In this document: piece after piece, positions 47,337-57,343 of the stretch
Layout of the letters: the number at the start of each line of letters is the position of its first letter
Numbering within the stretch: position 1 is the stretch's first letter
Origin: Bradyrhizobium agreste
GTDB taxonomy: Bacteria > Pseudomonadota > Alphaproteobacteria > Rhizobiales > Xanthobacteraceae
NCBI RefSeq assembly: GCF_016031625.1
Contig: NZ_JACCHP010000016.1
Coordinates: 62,001 to 126,000, forward strand
Reading direction: 5' to 3'
DNA length: 64,000 nucleotides
Notes under the pieces: model-generated
Told to the model about the DNA's origin: nothing
Database searches by the model: none
The model's input: only the letters and a program-made list of their open reading frames with translations
Program-made: the position numbers and the translations under genes

Positions 47337-48125
47337 TTAGGCCGCGAATTCGCCGCCTGTAATATCGATGGTTGCACCTGTGATAAAGCCCGCCATCGGT
47401 GAGGCCAGGAAGGCTGCAACGTGCGCCACCTCTTCAGCAGTTCCAAATCGGCCAACCGGTATCCTGCTGAGAGCCGATCGGTTGACCAAAGCCTCGGCGG
47501 GCCCAGTTAGATCGCTGAGTACCCGCCCAGGGGCAATACAATTGACTGTAATGCCATGTGGAGCGAGATCCCGCGCAGCAGCGCGGGTCAATCCGACCAA
47601 TCCCGCTTTGGACGCGGCATAGTGCGGTCCGGCGATCATCGGTACAGCGCGGCCCGCGAGCGATCCGATGTTGATGATGCGTCCACTGCCTTTCGCAATC
47701 ATCGCTGGCGCCAAGAGCCGCATCAGCATGAATGGGCCGTTGAGATTCACATCGATTACTCGCGCCCATTCATCGAGCGAGGTCTGAGAAAGCCAAGGTG
47801 CATCCGGCTCCACGCGCTTGGGGGAGATGCCAGCATTGTTAACGAGAACCGCTATGTCGTCCCAACGCGCCCTAATGCTGTCGACAAATTCCTCCACCTC
47901 CTTGTGTCGCGTTACGTCAATCCTTTCGGCATAGAGCCGATCTTCCGCACAGCTTAGAAGAGCAACCGCCCGCTCCACATGTTCTGTTCTTGTCGCCACG
48001 AAAGCGACCTGATAGCCGTCATTGAGAAACCGGCGGACGATCTCCAATCCAATCCCGCGTGCCCCTCCGGTGACGAGAGCAACGCGCCTGTTGCCTTGGC
48101 CGCTGGCCTTTGCTGGTTTCAACAT
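47337..48125 (-). CDS. Short-chain dehydrogenase/reductase (FabG-like)
   Basis: 262 residues from ATG 48125 (an alternative ATG adds eight). Classical SDR motifs are visible: nucleotide binding TGGARGIG, NNAGIS, and the active-site Ser in NIGSLAGR with Y-x3-K in PHYAASKAGLVGLTRA. The C-terminal ITVNCIAPG and TGATIDITGGEF complete the FabG pattern. It probably reduces a beta- or alpha-keto group with NAD(P)H. Next to an alpha-oxoamine synthase, whose products are amino ketones, reduction of such a ketone is a reasonable guess (inference). Same strand as its neighbours. Confidence 0.9.
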   Translation of the reverse strand: MLKPAKASGQGNRRVALVTGGARGIGLEIVRRFLNDGYQVAFVATRTEHVERAVALLSCAEDRLYAERIDVTRHKEVEEFVDSIRARWDDIAVLVNNAGISPKRVEPDAPWLSQTSLDEWARVIDVNLNGPFMLMRLLAPAMIAKGSGRIINIGSLAGRAVPMIAGPHYAASKAGLVGLTRAAARDLAPHGITVNCIAPGRVLSDLTGPAEALVNRSALSRIPVGRFGTAEEVAHVAAFLASPMAGFITGATIDITGGEFAA

Positions 48126-48704
48126 GATAGTAAAGGGATCGCAAACCACTTAGGGATCGAGTTTATAGCGCCTGGACGGGGCCGCGACTCAGGAGGAAGT
48201 AATGCCCCGACCGCAAACCGCAAATGAGGACTTGGCTTCCGAGCCCACTTGCGTCGTAGCGCTTTGCGTGCATGACTTTGACTCCGCAATAGTCCCACCT
48301 GGGAGAAGAGAACGTCATAAATTCGACAAGGCGTAGCTTGAGCATTCCAACCACAGCAGCGGTAGAGGCTTTCTCGATCTTTGATTGGTCTGCATGGAGG
48401 TGGCTGAGACCCGCGGCAAAATCGCATCGCGAGCGCGCGAAAATCTTGCGCCAGCATCCTCCGCGTTGGCTGTCTTCCTGGGAGACACCGACCGAAGATG
48501 ACGTATCGCGGTCGAGCATAGGCCCCCTCGGAACGAGTATTGCTCGAGGCAAATGGGCGCGCCGGGGATGTGGGTTGCGCCCCGGAAATACTTTCGTAGT
48601 TCAACAATGAATTGGGTTGTTGGCCATCCTCCTTGTCGGGATCGATTAGGGAACTCCCGCGCGCGACGGGCCAGCCCAAGCTCTTCGTTCGCGGAATCAT
48701 TGTA
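48126..48704. other. Spacer with no supported gene
   Basis: About 580 bases between the SDR and the alpha-oxoamine synthase genes. Minus-strand frames here lack recognisable domains. Confidence 0.4.
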
Positions 48705-50006
48705 TCACCGAAGAGGATAGGGCTTTCCGGTTATTTCGGCTACTCTTGCCAAGAGGCAATCGCAAAGCCGCTCTATGTCTCGGGGCTCATGATCCGCCGT
48801 AATGCACACCCGAATCCCCGCTCTTCCCTGCGGGACCGTTGGAAAGAACGTAACCGAAGTGTAGAAGCCGGCACAAAGAAGCTCTTTCGCGATTGCGATC
48901 GCCTTGGCCTCCGATCCGAGAGCGATCATTCTGATTGGAAATGGATTTCCTTGCTCCGCGGTTGCGATACGACCGTCAAATGTCTTGATCCGTTCTGCCA
49001 ATCGCATCTGCCGTTCGCTGAGCTCTGCCGACTGATGAATCTTGCATGAGCCAAGCGCCGCGCCAACCGCCGCTAGATTGGGCGGCACCGAAAACGCATA
49101 TGGAATAGAGTACCGCCGAAACAGCGCCTCCTGGTCGGCCGTTCCGAGCATTACCATCCCCCCCGATGCGCCGAAGCCCTTGGCTAACGAGGCTATTATG
49201 ACAGTACGGTCACCTAACAGTTGCGGAAACTGAGAGCGAGCAAATCCTTCGCCTCTGCTTCCGAAGATCGATATGCCATGAGCATCGTCTATATAGAGAA
49301 ACAGCCCATATCTTTCCTGGAGATAGCGCAGTTCATTGATAGGTGCGTTCCCTCCCATGGAATACACACCATCGCATACGTAGGCGACCACAGAATGCTC
49401 GCGGCACAACCGCTCCAGTGCATCGATGTCGTTATGCGAAATCGTTTCCACCCGCGTTTCATCAGCGACTACCGGCTTGTGATATGCAAGAGATATGTGC
49501 GCGATGCGGTCAAAAACAACGACCGGTTTTCTTCCGCCGGTCAGTTGGCCAGAAGCAACGAGTGGCATCATGCCTAGATTGGCAAGCATGACTGTAGAAC
49601 ACGCGATTACACGTGAGCAGAATTGCTCCGATAGGGTTAGTTCAAGCTCTGCGAGAAGGTCGAAATTGAGTCGCGTTCGTGCGCATGACCAGTGCAACGA
49701 ATTATGCGCCTTGATCGCGTCGATCGCGCCAGCTACGATCGCGGGATGGTTGTCCAAGCCCAGATAGGAACACCGCACGAAATCCACAATCTCGCGTCGA
49801 CTTTCAAGTGGCCCCGTCCCTAAACTCACAACGCGTCCAGTCGTAGAACGTGCCGCGACGCCCATTAGACCTGCCCGGTGAGCCGCATCAAAGGATGGAC
49901 GACTCTGGTTGACCATATAGCTCGTGTTCCGAAAATGTCCGACCGGTAGACCATCGTTGGAGACCGGAATCTGCTGTTGCATTTCATTCTCCGTTTCATC
50001 TGCCAA
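48705..50006 (-). CDS. Alpha-oxoamine synthase (BioF/Kbl/serine palmitoyltransferase-like)
   Basis: 433 residues. Fold type I PLP enzyme of the alpha-oxoamine synthase family: DFVRCSYLGLDNHPAIVAGA, then HWSCARTRLNFDLLAELE, VVAYVCDGVYSMGGNAPI, FLYIDDAHGISIFG with the PLP-binding Asp and His, and the lysine in IASLAKGFGASGG. The family condenses an amino acid with an acyl-CoA, with loss of CO2, to give an amino ketone. The usual T-G-S-R before N is C-A-R-T-R here, which may change substrate choice. No bio genes are near; CoA ligase, CoA-transferases and an SDR are, suggesting a specialised pathway (inference). The N-terminus (about 45 residues) is longer than in BioF. Confidence 0.88.
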   Translation of the reverse strand: MADETENEMQQQIPVSNDGLPVGHFRNTSYMVNQSRPSFDAAHRAGLMGVAARSTTGRVVSLGTGPLESRREIVDFVRCSYLGLDNHPAIVAGAIDAIKAHNSLHWSCARTRLNFDLLAELELTLSEQFCSRVIACSTVMLANLGMMPLVASGQLTGGRKPVVVFDRIAHISLAYHKPVVADETRVETISHNDIDALERLCREHSVVAYVCDGVYSMGGNAPINELRYLQERYGLFLYIDDAHGISIFGSRGEGFARSQFPQLLGDRTVIIASLAKGFGASGGMVMLGTADQEALFRRYSIPYAFSVPPNLAAVGAALGSCKIHQSAELSERQMRLAERIKTFDGRIATAEQGNPFPIRMIALGSEAKAIAIAKELLCAGFYTSVTFFPTVPQGRAGIRVCITADHEPRDIERLCDCLLARVAEITGKPYPLR

Positions 50007-50589
50007 GATGGGCAGCCGACGGCTTACATGAGTGAGCCTGGACGAGATCGGCGCGCTCTCGAGAATTCTGAATAATTCTCTGCTCGACCACCCCTAAGGG
50101 GCAAACGGACCTTAACGAGTGGAATCCTGCTTGGCAGCTACCAAATCGGACAGGTTAGCGAGCGACAGATTCGACGTTGAACGTCAGCGAAAGATTGCTG
50201 TGCGCTCGCTGCGCTGAGGGGCGGTCAATTCGCCTAATCGCGAATTAAACTGGGCCTTTTCGCCCCCGACCCGTCAGAGGCCTTTCCGAGCTGCGTCATG
50301 GTACCGCGGTAGATGAACGTTTGGTGCCGGATAACGCATCGACCCCAACCACGTCGACTCGGCGAGGTCATCACCTGTGTTACACGGCTGCGACTTTTCC
50401 TTCATCTCATCTGACCATCAATTTTCGATAAAGCTACGGTGTCGCAAGGCAGGCAAGTACGGCGGCCAGTTTACCTCTGTGTTGGCAGGAGCCGTATTTT
50501 AACATCAAGCTGGCGCCTGCGTGCGCGGCAGTGGGTGAGCGTACAGTACGGCGGATCCTAAGTAGGTGCGGCGACATTGGAGTCATAGC
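50007..50589. other. Upstream region of the alpha-oxoamine synthase
   Basis: About 580 bases with no supported gene. AGCTACCAAATCGGA at 50136-50150, followed by CGAGCG, is closely matched at 60264-60278 upstream of the other CoA-transferase gene. An IS3 element begins at 50590. Confidence 0.4.
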
Positions 50590-50617
50590 TGATCTTCCCC
50601 CGAAAAAGTGGACGGCT

Positions 50618-51377
50618 TTAGGCGGGTTTTTGCTCCATTTCGCTTGGGGCGATATATCCGATAGCGGAATGGAGTCTTGTTCGGTTGTAGAGGCCCTCGA
50701 TGAAGCTCTCCATCGGGGCGCTGTCGTGGCAATCGGCCTTGCGGCTCATCGATGCGGTGATGTGCGCGCCCGTGAGAGCATTGCGATAGGCGTGTGAAGC
50801 ATAGTTGCACACCGCGATCGGAGTGATGGATCAATCCGCCTGCGGCCGTTGCTGCTGGATGGCCATCGCCAGTGCCGCGGATGCGAGTCCGACCTGCATA
50901 TGATCGCGCGTGGCCCAGCCGACGATCTTTCGGTTGAAGAGATCCACGACGGCAGCCAGATACAGCCCCCCTCCGCGGTGGGGATGTAGGTGATATCGGC
51001 AAGCCAGACCCGGTTCGGGGCCTTCGCTGTGAAGTCACGTGCGATCAGTTCGGGGCGATGCAGGTCATGAGCGCTGTCGGTGGTGCGCACGCGGCGTGCT
51101 GCGCTATGATGGCATGGATACCACGCCGACGCATCAACCGCTCGATCCGCCCCCGGCTGGCGCCTCGCCCCGGCTGGCGCAGGGCGGCATGAACGCGAGG
51201 ACTGCCGTAGCGGCCGCTGCTCTCTTGATGGAACTGCCGGACCGCAGCCAGGAGCGCGACATTGGATTTTGTCCGCTCACTCAGTGGGCGATCGTGCCAG
51301 GCATAATAGCCAGCCGGAGAGACCTCGAGCACGGCGCACATCAACCGCACCGGATAGGCATCGCGGTGGGTTTTCAA
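50618..51377 (-). pseudogene. IS3-family transposase OrfB, multiply frameshifted
   Basis: The start YPVRLMCAVLEVSPAGYYAW, the middle FTAKAPNRVWLADITYIPTA (first catalytic Asp) and the end YNRTRLHSAIGYIAPSEMEQ lie in three different frames. Not functional. Confidence 0.85.
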
Positions 51378-51379
51378 TG

Positions 51380-51638
51380 AACCGGAAGCTCATGTCTGGA
51401 TTCCGGCAAAGATCGCGATCGACTTTCTTAAATGTCGCGCTCCAGTCATTCGTTCTCCTAGCGCAGCCGGGCAATCCCCGAAGCCTGGTTTGCCGGAACT
51501 TGTCAACCCAACGCCGCAGCACCGACTCCCCCAGGCCGAGCTCCTTGGGCACAGGCCGGGTCGAGCGCCCGCTCGACAGTACCAACTCAACCGATTGCGC
51601 TTCTACTCGTCGCTAAACGACCGACGTTGACGTTCCAT
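51380..51638 (-). pseudogene. IS3-family transposase OrfA, stop codon and deletion
   Basis: It starts MERQRRSFSDE and meets a TAG; VPKELGLGESVLRRWVDKFR and ATFKKVDRDLCRNPDM follow in other frames. It is shorter than the copy at 52897, so an internal part is missing. Confidence 0.78.
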
Positions 51639-51732
51639 TCGACACCTCCGGGCTCAATGATGCTACTAAAGGTGTCCACTCATTCGGAGGAGGTTCATGG
51701 CCGCCTGATGCGACAGCAACCAAACCGGCGAC

Positions 51733-52443
51733 TCACGTGGCTGGCGCCGAGTCGCTTACGTCCCCACAATCAACAAGACTCCTCAATTCCTCGCCGGTTA
51801 GCCAAACAAGCAAATCGTCATCCACAATATCCTCTTCCACCAGCCGCAATATCGACCCGCCAAATTCGTGGTGTGTATGACCGTATTGCGCAAGAACGCC
51901 CTTATCCACGGTCCAGCGTCCCGCAAGTCCACATAAGAAGTCGGGAGCCCACATAGCCAAAGACACGCCGCGCAAGATTGCAGCCATTATCTTGGGTAGG
52001 CCCTGCCCTCTAAAGTCTTTTCGCAACCAAAAATCCCCGTGGTAGGCTACTCTCCCGGTAATTTTCTTTGCGGTTGGCGCCGTGCAAGTGCAACAATCCT
52101 GAGGGTGTGCATGTAAAGTAGGATTAGCGTAAAAGGCTTTCAGAGATTCAAGATGCTCTGCAAAATTGCTCTGCGAGAGATCATATAGTCGAGCAGCCTC
52201 GACAAGTACCACATCGTTATTCTTGTTCACGCCTATCATCCAATATCCCTCGCCAGCCTTGATTGGCGAGCGATCCGGCCGGAAGTTTGGATAAGTCGGC
52301 CTCTTTGTTGGGAGGCGTTGTGTTATCGAGACATATTCTTTGAAATCGAACCCTATAGAAAGTTTAACGCCTTTTTTAGCTGCAGCGTCATCATATACTC
52401 GAAGGAATCGTGAGACTTGCAAGGGATCGATTATGCTTGTCAT
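51733..52443 (-). CDS. GNAT-like hypothetical protein
   Basis: 236 residues starting MTSIIDPLQVSRFLRVYDDA. The centre has mixed alpha/beta character with WMIGVNKNNDVVLVEAARLYDL and then YHGDFWLRKDFRGQGLPKIM, which resembles the acyl-CoA-binding R-x-x-G-x-G/A loop of GNAT acetyltransferases. A CCTCT cysteine cluster near residue 117 and the end EEDIVDDDLLVWLTGEELRS are unusual. I do not recognise a specific family. It lies between two IS3 copies and may have come in with them. No frameshift seen. Confidence 0.62.
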   Translation of the reverse strand: MTSIIDPLQVSRFLRVYDDAAAKKGVKLSIGFDFKEYVSITQRLPTKRPTYPNFRPDRSPIKAGEGYWMIGVNKNNDVVLVEAARLYDLSQSNFAEHLESLKAFYANPTLHAHPQDCCTCTAPTAKKITGRVAYHGDFWLRKDFRGQGLPKIMAAILRGVSLAMWAPDFLCGLAGRWTVDKGVLAQYGHTHHEFGGSILRLVEEDIVDDDLLVWLTGEELRSLVDCGDVSDSAPAT

Positions 52444-52837
52444 TGCTGCACTTAGTCGCTCGTGATAAGCTGCGCCTTCGCTTTACGGCGGTGTTACCGG
52501 CCTATACTACTGCATCAACACCGGACCGAGCCACTACCTACTCTGGTGACGAATGTTTGGCCGATAGAGGAAGAATATTGGCAGGCATCCACTTGAAAGC
52601 ATTCTTCAGCGCAGGACGAATTAAGGGCGTGCGCCCCAACTCGAGGGAGTTGATCTGCCCAGCGTATTTCCTTCAGATGGAGTAGAGCCCGGCTCGAAGA
52701 TGGACGGCCAGATGTAGCCAGGAAGGACTCGACGCGCGACCGCGGCGCGCTTGGCGGCGGGTGCTACATAAACTCGCGAGGGGCGGCCTCATAGAGCATC
52801 TGCTCGCCGAGAAGCTTCTTCTGCTCGCGTTCTCCTC
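52444..52837. other. No supported gene
   Basis: About 390 bases before an IS element. GAGCCACTACCTACTCTGG near 52526 recurs at about 44053. Confidence 0.4.
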
Positions 52838-52896
52838 TAAACCTCCTCCGAATCGATGGACACCCGTAGTAGGCTCGAAGAGCCAGGAGGTGTCGG

Positions 52897-53217
52897 ATGG
52901 AAGGACATCAACGTCGCTCGTTTACCGACGACTACAAGCGGCAAGCGGTTGATCTCGTAGCGTCTAGCGGTCGCTCGATCGGCTCGGTTGCCAAGGAACT
53001 TGGCTTGCGTGATTCCGTGCTACGGCGGTGGGTGGAGCAGCGAGGGGCCCGGCTGGAGCCGACGGCGGCGGCGCGGCGCCCCGCAACGCAGGCGACGCTG
53101 CCGTCGGCGGACCACGCGGCGGAGATCGCTCGTCTGCAGCGCGAGAACGATCGGCTGCGTATGGAGCGCGATATTTTCAAAAAGTCCATTGCGATCTTTG
53201 CTGGAGTTCAGAAATGA
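52897..53217 (+). CDS. IS3-family transposase OrfA
   Basis: 106 residues, intact: HTH (FTDDYKRQAVDLVASSGRSI, SVAKELGLRDSVLRRWVEQ), then a leucine-heptad coil (AAEIARLQRENDRLRMERDI). A slippery TTTTCAAAAAG near the end (about 53174-53184) is where OrfA would fuse with OrfB by -1 frameshifting. OrfB starts just inside its end. Confidence 0.88.
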   Translation: MEGHQRRSFTDDYKRQAVDLVASSGRSIGSVAKELGLRDSVLRRWVEQRGARLEPTAAARRPATQATLPSADHAAEIARLQRENDRLRMERDIFKKSIAIFAGVQK

Positions 53218-54066
53218 GATTTCGCTTCATCGAAGATCGCCGCGCCAACTATCCAGGGACGATCATGTGCGACGTGCTTGGCGTCTCGCCTGCTGGCTAT
53301 TACGCCTGGCGAGGGCGCCCTGAGAGCCAGCGGGCCATTGCCAACCGTGAGCTCGTCGACGAAATCAAGCGGGTTCATCACGACACAAACGGCCGCTACG
53401 GCAGCCCGGGCATCCATGCCGAGCTGAGGGCCCAAGGCCGTGGAGCGAGCCGTGGTCGCATCGAGCGGTTGATGCGTCGTCACGGTATTAGAGCCATCAT
53501 GGCGAGGCCGCGACGGGTGCGCACCACCGACAGCCGTCACGATTTCCCGATCGCGGCGAACTTGCTCGAGCGCAACTTCGTCGCCGCCGCGCCGAACCAC
53601 ATCTGGCTCGCCGACATCACCTATGTCCAGACGGATCAGGGCTGGCTCTATCTGGCCACGGTCATGGACCTCTACAGCCGCAAGATCGTCAGCTGGGCGA
53701 TGGCGGATCATTTGCGCGCCGAGCTGCCTCTGGCGGCGTTGCGGATGGCAATCGCGGCGCAGCGGCCAAATGCCGGCCTGATCCACCATTCCGATCGCGG
53801 CGTTCAATATGCCTCGGCGGATTATCGCAAGCTGATGCAAGCCACCGGCCTCAGGGCCTCGATGAGCCGCAAGGGCGACTGCTATGACAATTGGAGAGCT
53901 TCTTTCGCACGCTCAAGACGGAGCTCGTTCACCACCGGCACTATGAAACGCTGGCAGAAGCCACACGAGATCTCTTTGCCTATATCGAGGGCTTCTACAA
54001 TCGAATTCGTCGTCACTCCGCCATCGGCTTTATCAGCCCGATCGAGATGGAGCTAAAAGCAGCTTA
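53213..54066 (+). pseudogene. IS3-family transposase OrfB, 7-base deletion
   Basis: It is intact from FRFIEDRRANYPGTIMCDVL through LADITYVQTD (first Asp) and IHHSDRGVQYAS (second Asp) to GDCYDN. There the expected bases encoding A-P-M are lacking (AAT directly followed by TGGAGAGC, about seven bases missing near 53891), so the catalytic Glu and the C-terminal part fall out of frame. The lost frame continues readable to IGFISPIEMELKAA and a stop at 54064-54066. Confidence 0.88.
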
Positions 54067-54095
54067 ACCCTGTCCATTTTTTCGGTGGAAGATCA

Positions 54096-54601
54096 CTCCT
54101 CCAACACTGAACTCCTTTACCTCGGAAGAGACTTTTGCCTTTCAAGTGTAGATCGTCGCGTCGGAGTTTCCATGCTTGCAGGCCACGTCGGCCGCCTCCG
54201 TGGCAGCCTCATGCCCCTTCAGCACCACAATAATCTGCTCTTCGGTGAGCCGTGCCGCTTCATCTGTCCGTCCGTCTTCGGAGCGGACTCTACTTCATCT
54301 AGAGGAAATTCCCAGTGGCAGGTCACCTTGTGCGAGGCTCGCGCATGGCTTGAGCAGCCTGGTAGCGTGGTAGCCTGGCTTGTTTGACGAGACCGGGCAC
54401 CGATAAGGCTATTTTGGTCTACGTGGAGCCCAGGACGGCCCTGTAAGCTTCGTTCAATCTTGATCAAGACGCAGGCAAGAGCGCACGTCTCACCCGCAAT
54501 TGGGAACAAGTTTTGCGATCTCTCATGCGACTGACTCACCTCCAAATCGCGAAACTGGCATACACATGGTCCCGGCTCGGGCTTTGTCGGACAAGAGATG
54601 C
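54096..54601. other. Spacer with an IS remnant
   Basis: About 500 bases downstream of the hydratase fusion gene; apart from the OrfA fragment listed separately I see nothing. Confidence 0.4.
54137..54275 (-). pseudogene. IS3-family OrfA fragment
   Basis: On the minus strand LTEEQIIVVLKGHEAATEAA, DVACKHGNSDATIYT matches the start of an IS3-type OrfA (usual pattern FTEEQIIGVLKEHEAG...DLCRKHGxSxATxYxWK), then stops. It is a remnant of a different subgroup from the neighbouring element. Confidence 0.7.
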
Positions 54602-56818
54602 TTATTTATACTCCCGCTCCGCCCACCATGGAAAATAATCGGGCATGTCGGTCGATACCTTACTTTTGAAAAGCGCGGGTCGCTTCTCCAGGAACGCCGT
54701 GACGCCTTCCTTCGCATCGGAGGAACGGCCAAGACTATAGCTGGCGCGGCTGTCAATCTTATGCGCCTCCATCGGATGGTCGGCCCCCAGCATGCGCCAC
54801 ATCATCTGCCGAATTAGTGCGATCGATACGGGGGACGTCTTCTCGACGATCTCGCGGGCAAGCGCTCGCGCAGTTGACAACAATCGATCGGGGGGGACCA
54901 CCTTACTGACCAACCGCCCCGCGAGTGCTTCGTCCGCTGGGAATACCCGCCCGCTGTAGCACCACTCCAGCGCCTGGGCGACGCCCACGATGTGCGGCAA
55001 GAACCAGCTCGAGGCTGCCTCTGGCACGATGCCACGCTGGGAGAACACGAACCCAAACCGCGCGGTTTCCGATGCAAGACGTATATCCATCGGGAGCTGC
55101 ATGGTCAGGCCGATGCCGACCGCTGGCCCGTTCACCGCGGCGATTATCGGCTTCAAGCACTCGAAGATCCGCAACGTGAGCTGGCCGCCGCTGTCGCGAA
55201 GTTCAGGATTGCTGTAATCTACTGTGCCATCTGAGAGTCGTTTCATCGGGCCGTGCCACGCATCGATGTCGAATGAGTCAGCCCCTCGCGAAAGATCGGC
55301 GCCAGCGCAAAACGCTCGGCCTTGGCCGGTCACGATGATGGCGCGGACGTCATCGTCTTTGTCGGCGCGATCGAAGGCGTCGATTAATTCGCGTTTCATG
55401 GTGGCAGTGAGGGCGTTGAGCTTCTCCGGCCGGTTCAATGTGATGGTCAGGATCTGCTCAACGACGTCATATTTGATGGTCTCATAAGCCACGGCTTGTC
55501 CTTCAGTTGCAGAATGAGCGGTAGTCGTCGGGGTGTTGGCCCCCTCTAGGGCTCCCGCCAAGGACTGGCTGAAGATCTCAAGCCCTGCATTTAGTGTCTC
55601 AAGGTCGATCGTGAGCGCAGGAAGAAATTTGACGACCTGATCAACAGATCCGCATCGTTCGATGATCAAGCCTTTTTCAAACGCCTTGCGCGTTGTAGCC
55701 TCGGCAATTTCGGGCGTGCGGCAGTCAAAGCCCAATGCCATGCCCCGCCCTCGAACAGTAAAGTCATTTACATATTCGGCTGCGATAGCCTCAAGTCGGA
55801 CCCGCATAAGTTCTCCCCTACATTGAACTTCCTGCGACAAGATCCCGTTTCGCCAATAAAGATCAATAGCTGCTGTTGCAGATACAAGGGCGAGGTTGTT
55901 TCCACGAAAAGTACCTGTATGTTCTCCCGGCCGCCATACATCGAGTTCCTCTTTGATCAGCAGCATTGACAACGGTAGACCGTACCCACTTAGCGATTTC
56001 GATAATACGACAATATCGGGCGACAACGCCGCGAACTCGAAGCTAAAGAAGTCGCCAGTGCGACCACACCCCATTTGGATGTCGTCGACTACAAAAAGAG
56101 CTCCAACATCCTTCGCTATCGTCTGAAGCGATTGCAGCCATTCTTTGCCGGCTACATTAATTCCTCCCTCTCCCTGGACAGTCTCAACTACAATGGCAGC
56201 AGGACGATCGATACCACTGCTCTCATCCATCAAGGCCTTCCGCAGGTAGTCAGCCGTATCAACGTCTGGCCCGAGGTAGCTATCGTAAGGCATGAACGTT
56301 ACGCCAGACAACGAGACGCCGCTGGCTGTACGATAAAAGCGGCTGCTGGTTGCAGCAATCGCTCCTAAACTCATGCCGTGATATCCATTCGTGAATGAAA
56401 TGATGTTCTGCCGACCCGTAACTTTGCGTGACAGCTTTAAGGCCGCCTCTATCGCATTGGCCCCCGTAGGGCCTGTGAACTGGAACCGGTATTTTAGGTT
56501 CCGCTCCCGAAGTATAACGGAGCTAAACGTCTCCAAAAAATTGCGCTTTGCAATGGTGGCCATGTCAAGCGAGTGAATTACGGCATCTGATGCAAGATAT
56601 TCAGTAATCCTCGCTTTGATCCCGTCATTGTTGTGGCCGTAGTTCAGTGCTCCAGCACCGGACAGGAAATCAACGAGCTTTCGACCGTCTTGCGTAAACA
56701 TAACAGAACCGCGCGCTTGGCTAAACACGCCAGGAAATGACCTTGAGTACGAACGGACGTTCGATTCAAGAGCTTCGAAAGTGTGCATATTGCGTTGCTC
56801 GTCAACTTCTTTCCCCAT
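54602..56818 (-). CDS. Fusion: class III aminotransferase (EctB-like) + enoyl-CoA hydratase
   Basis: 738 residues from ATG 56818 (CAGAAGAGACGATC upstream). Residues ~10-430 are an aminotransferase like diaminobutyrate transaminase EctB: RSFPGVFSQARGSVMF, FLSGAGALNYGHNN, QFTGPTGANAIEAALKLSRK, GYHGMSLGA, VVDDIQMGCGRTGDFFSFE, PLP lysine K274 in VLSKSLSGYGLPL. After a Thr/Ser-rich linker (~430-448), residues ~450-738 are a crotonase: LNRPEKLNALTATMKRELID, GRAFCAGADLS, NGPAVGIGLTMQLPMDIRLA, FVFSQRGIVPEAASSWFLP with one catalytic-type Glu. I know no standard pathway enzyme with this fusion. It implies that an amine and an acyl-CoA intermediate are handled in sequence. No frame break is seen at the joint, and the linker looks natural. 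Confidence 0.88.
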   Translation of the reverse strand: MGKEVDEQRNMHTFEALESNVRSYSRSFPGVFSQARGSVMFTQDGRKLVDFLSGAGALNYGHNNDGIKARITEYLASDAVIHSLDMATIAKRNFLETFSSVILRERNLKYRFQFTGPTGANAIEAALKLSRKVTGRQNIISFTNGYHGMSLGAIAATSSRFYRTASGVSLSGVTFMPYDSYLGPDVDTADYLRKALMDESSGIDRPAAIVVETVQGEGGINVAGKEWLQSLQTIAKDVGALFVVDDIQMGCGRTGDFFSFEFAALSPDIVVLSKSLSGYGLPLSMLLIKEELDVWRPGEHTGTFRGNNLALVSATAAIDLYWRNGILSQEVQCRGELMRVRLEAIAAEYVNDFTVRGRGMALGFDCRTPEIAEATTRKAFEKGLIIERCGSVDQVVKFLPALTIDLETLNAGLEIFSQSLAGALEGANTPTTTAHSATEGQAVAYETIKYDVVEQILTITLNRPEKLNALTATMKRELIDAFDRADKDDDVRAIIVTGQGRAFCAGADLSRGADSFDIDAWHGPMKRLSDGTVDYSNPELRDSGGQLTLRIFECLKPIIAAVNGPAVGIGLTMQLPMDIRLASETARFGFVFSQRGIVPEAASSWFLPHIVGVAQALEWCYSGRVFPADEALAGRLVSKVVPPDRLLSTARALAREIVEKTSPVSIALIRQMMWRMLGADHPMEAHKIDSRASYSLGRSSDAKEGVTAFLEKRPALFKSKVSTDMPDYFPWWAEREYK

Positions 56819-57311
56819 GATCGTCTCTTCTGAAGGTCGGTGTTTCAATGCAAGCCCATCAGCAAATAATACGATCTATCCAGCTCCGGTCTGAAACAGA
56901 TCACTTTCCTATATCTGAGGAGCGCCGAGAATGAACCTACTCGTCCTGGCAGTACTCTCATTCGGAGCCCGCGCATATCCACGAGATAAGCGCGCAGTGA
57001 TCCATCTCGGGAGTGGCGTTTCCGCTTCCCAAGCAGAAACGGAGATGGTTTGCCCTGAGATGCGCAGTTGATTTGAGCAGCTCATGAGCACAGAGAACTC
57101 AAGGTCTCTCGGCGTCCAATACTCACAAGCATATTCCGGGCCTAATCCAAACGGATGGGGTGGCGGGCATCCAATTTGACGGGCTAGGAGATGAGAACGT
57201 CAGGCGATCAAGCGCAGCCTCGGGGGGCCGTCCAGAATAAAAAGAAAACTAGGGTGCTCGAAGTGATCATGCGTCCCGTCTTGCGAAAACAGTTTTTGAA
57301 AAAAACAGAAC
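56819..57311. other. No supported gene
   Basis: About 490 bases between the fusion gene and the terminator of CoA-transferase 2. It should include the fusion gene's promoter. Confidence 0.4.
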
Positions 57312-57343
57312 GGAATGCAAGCGACTTGCTACGTTTGCATTCC
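57302..57343 (-). terminator. Rho-independent terminator of CoA-transferase 2
   Basis: A perfect 9-bp stem (GGAATGCAA/TTGCATTCC, 57312-57320 with 57335-57343) overlaps the stop codon. On the minus strand it is followed by GTTCTG and a run of T, a good terminator. It separates this gene from the fusion gene downstream. Confidence 0.8.

Larger units (their letters stand above)
50590..51697 (-). mobile_element. IS3-family element, degenerate copy
   Basis: About 1.1 kb bounded by TGATCTTCCCCCGAA (left) and, reversed, TGAACCTCCTCCGAA (right). The same ends occur on the element at 52838-54095, so they are related. No clear target duplication. Confidence 0.82.
52838..54095 (+). mobile_element. IS3-family element with 3-bp target duplication
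   Basis: About 1258 bp. The left end is TAAACCTCCTCCGAA and the right end, reversed, is TGATCTTCCACCGAA. CTC directly flanks both sides (52835-52837 and 54096-54098), a 3-bp target duplication as expected for IS3. Complete in length, but its OrfB is broken. Confidence 0.9.

Noticed and set aside
50136..50150. ACCAAATC resembling the 3' end of a nod box
   Set aside because: The long conserved spacing elements of a nod box are absent, and the orientation points away from the nearest genes.
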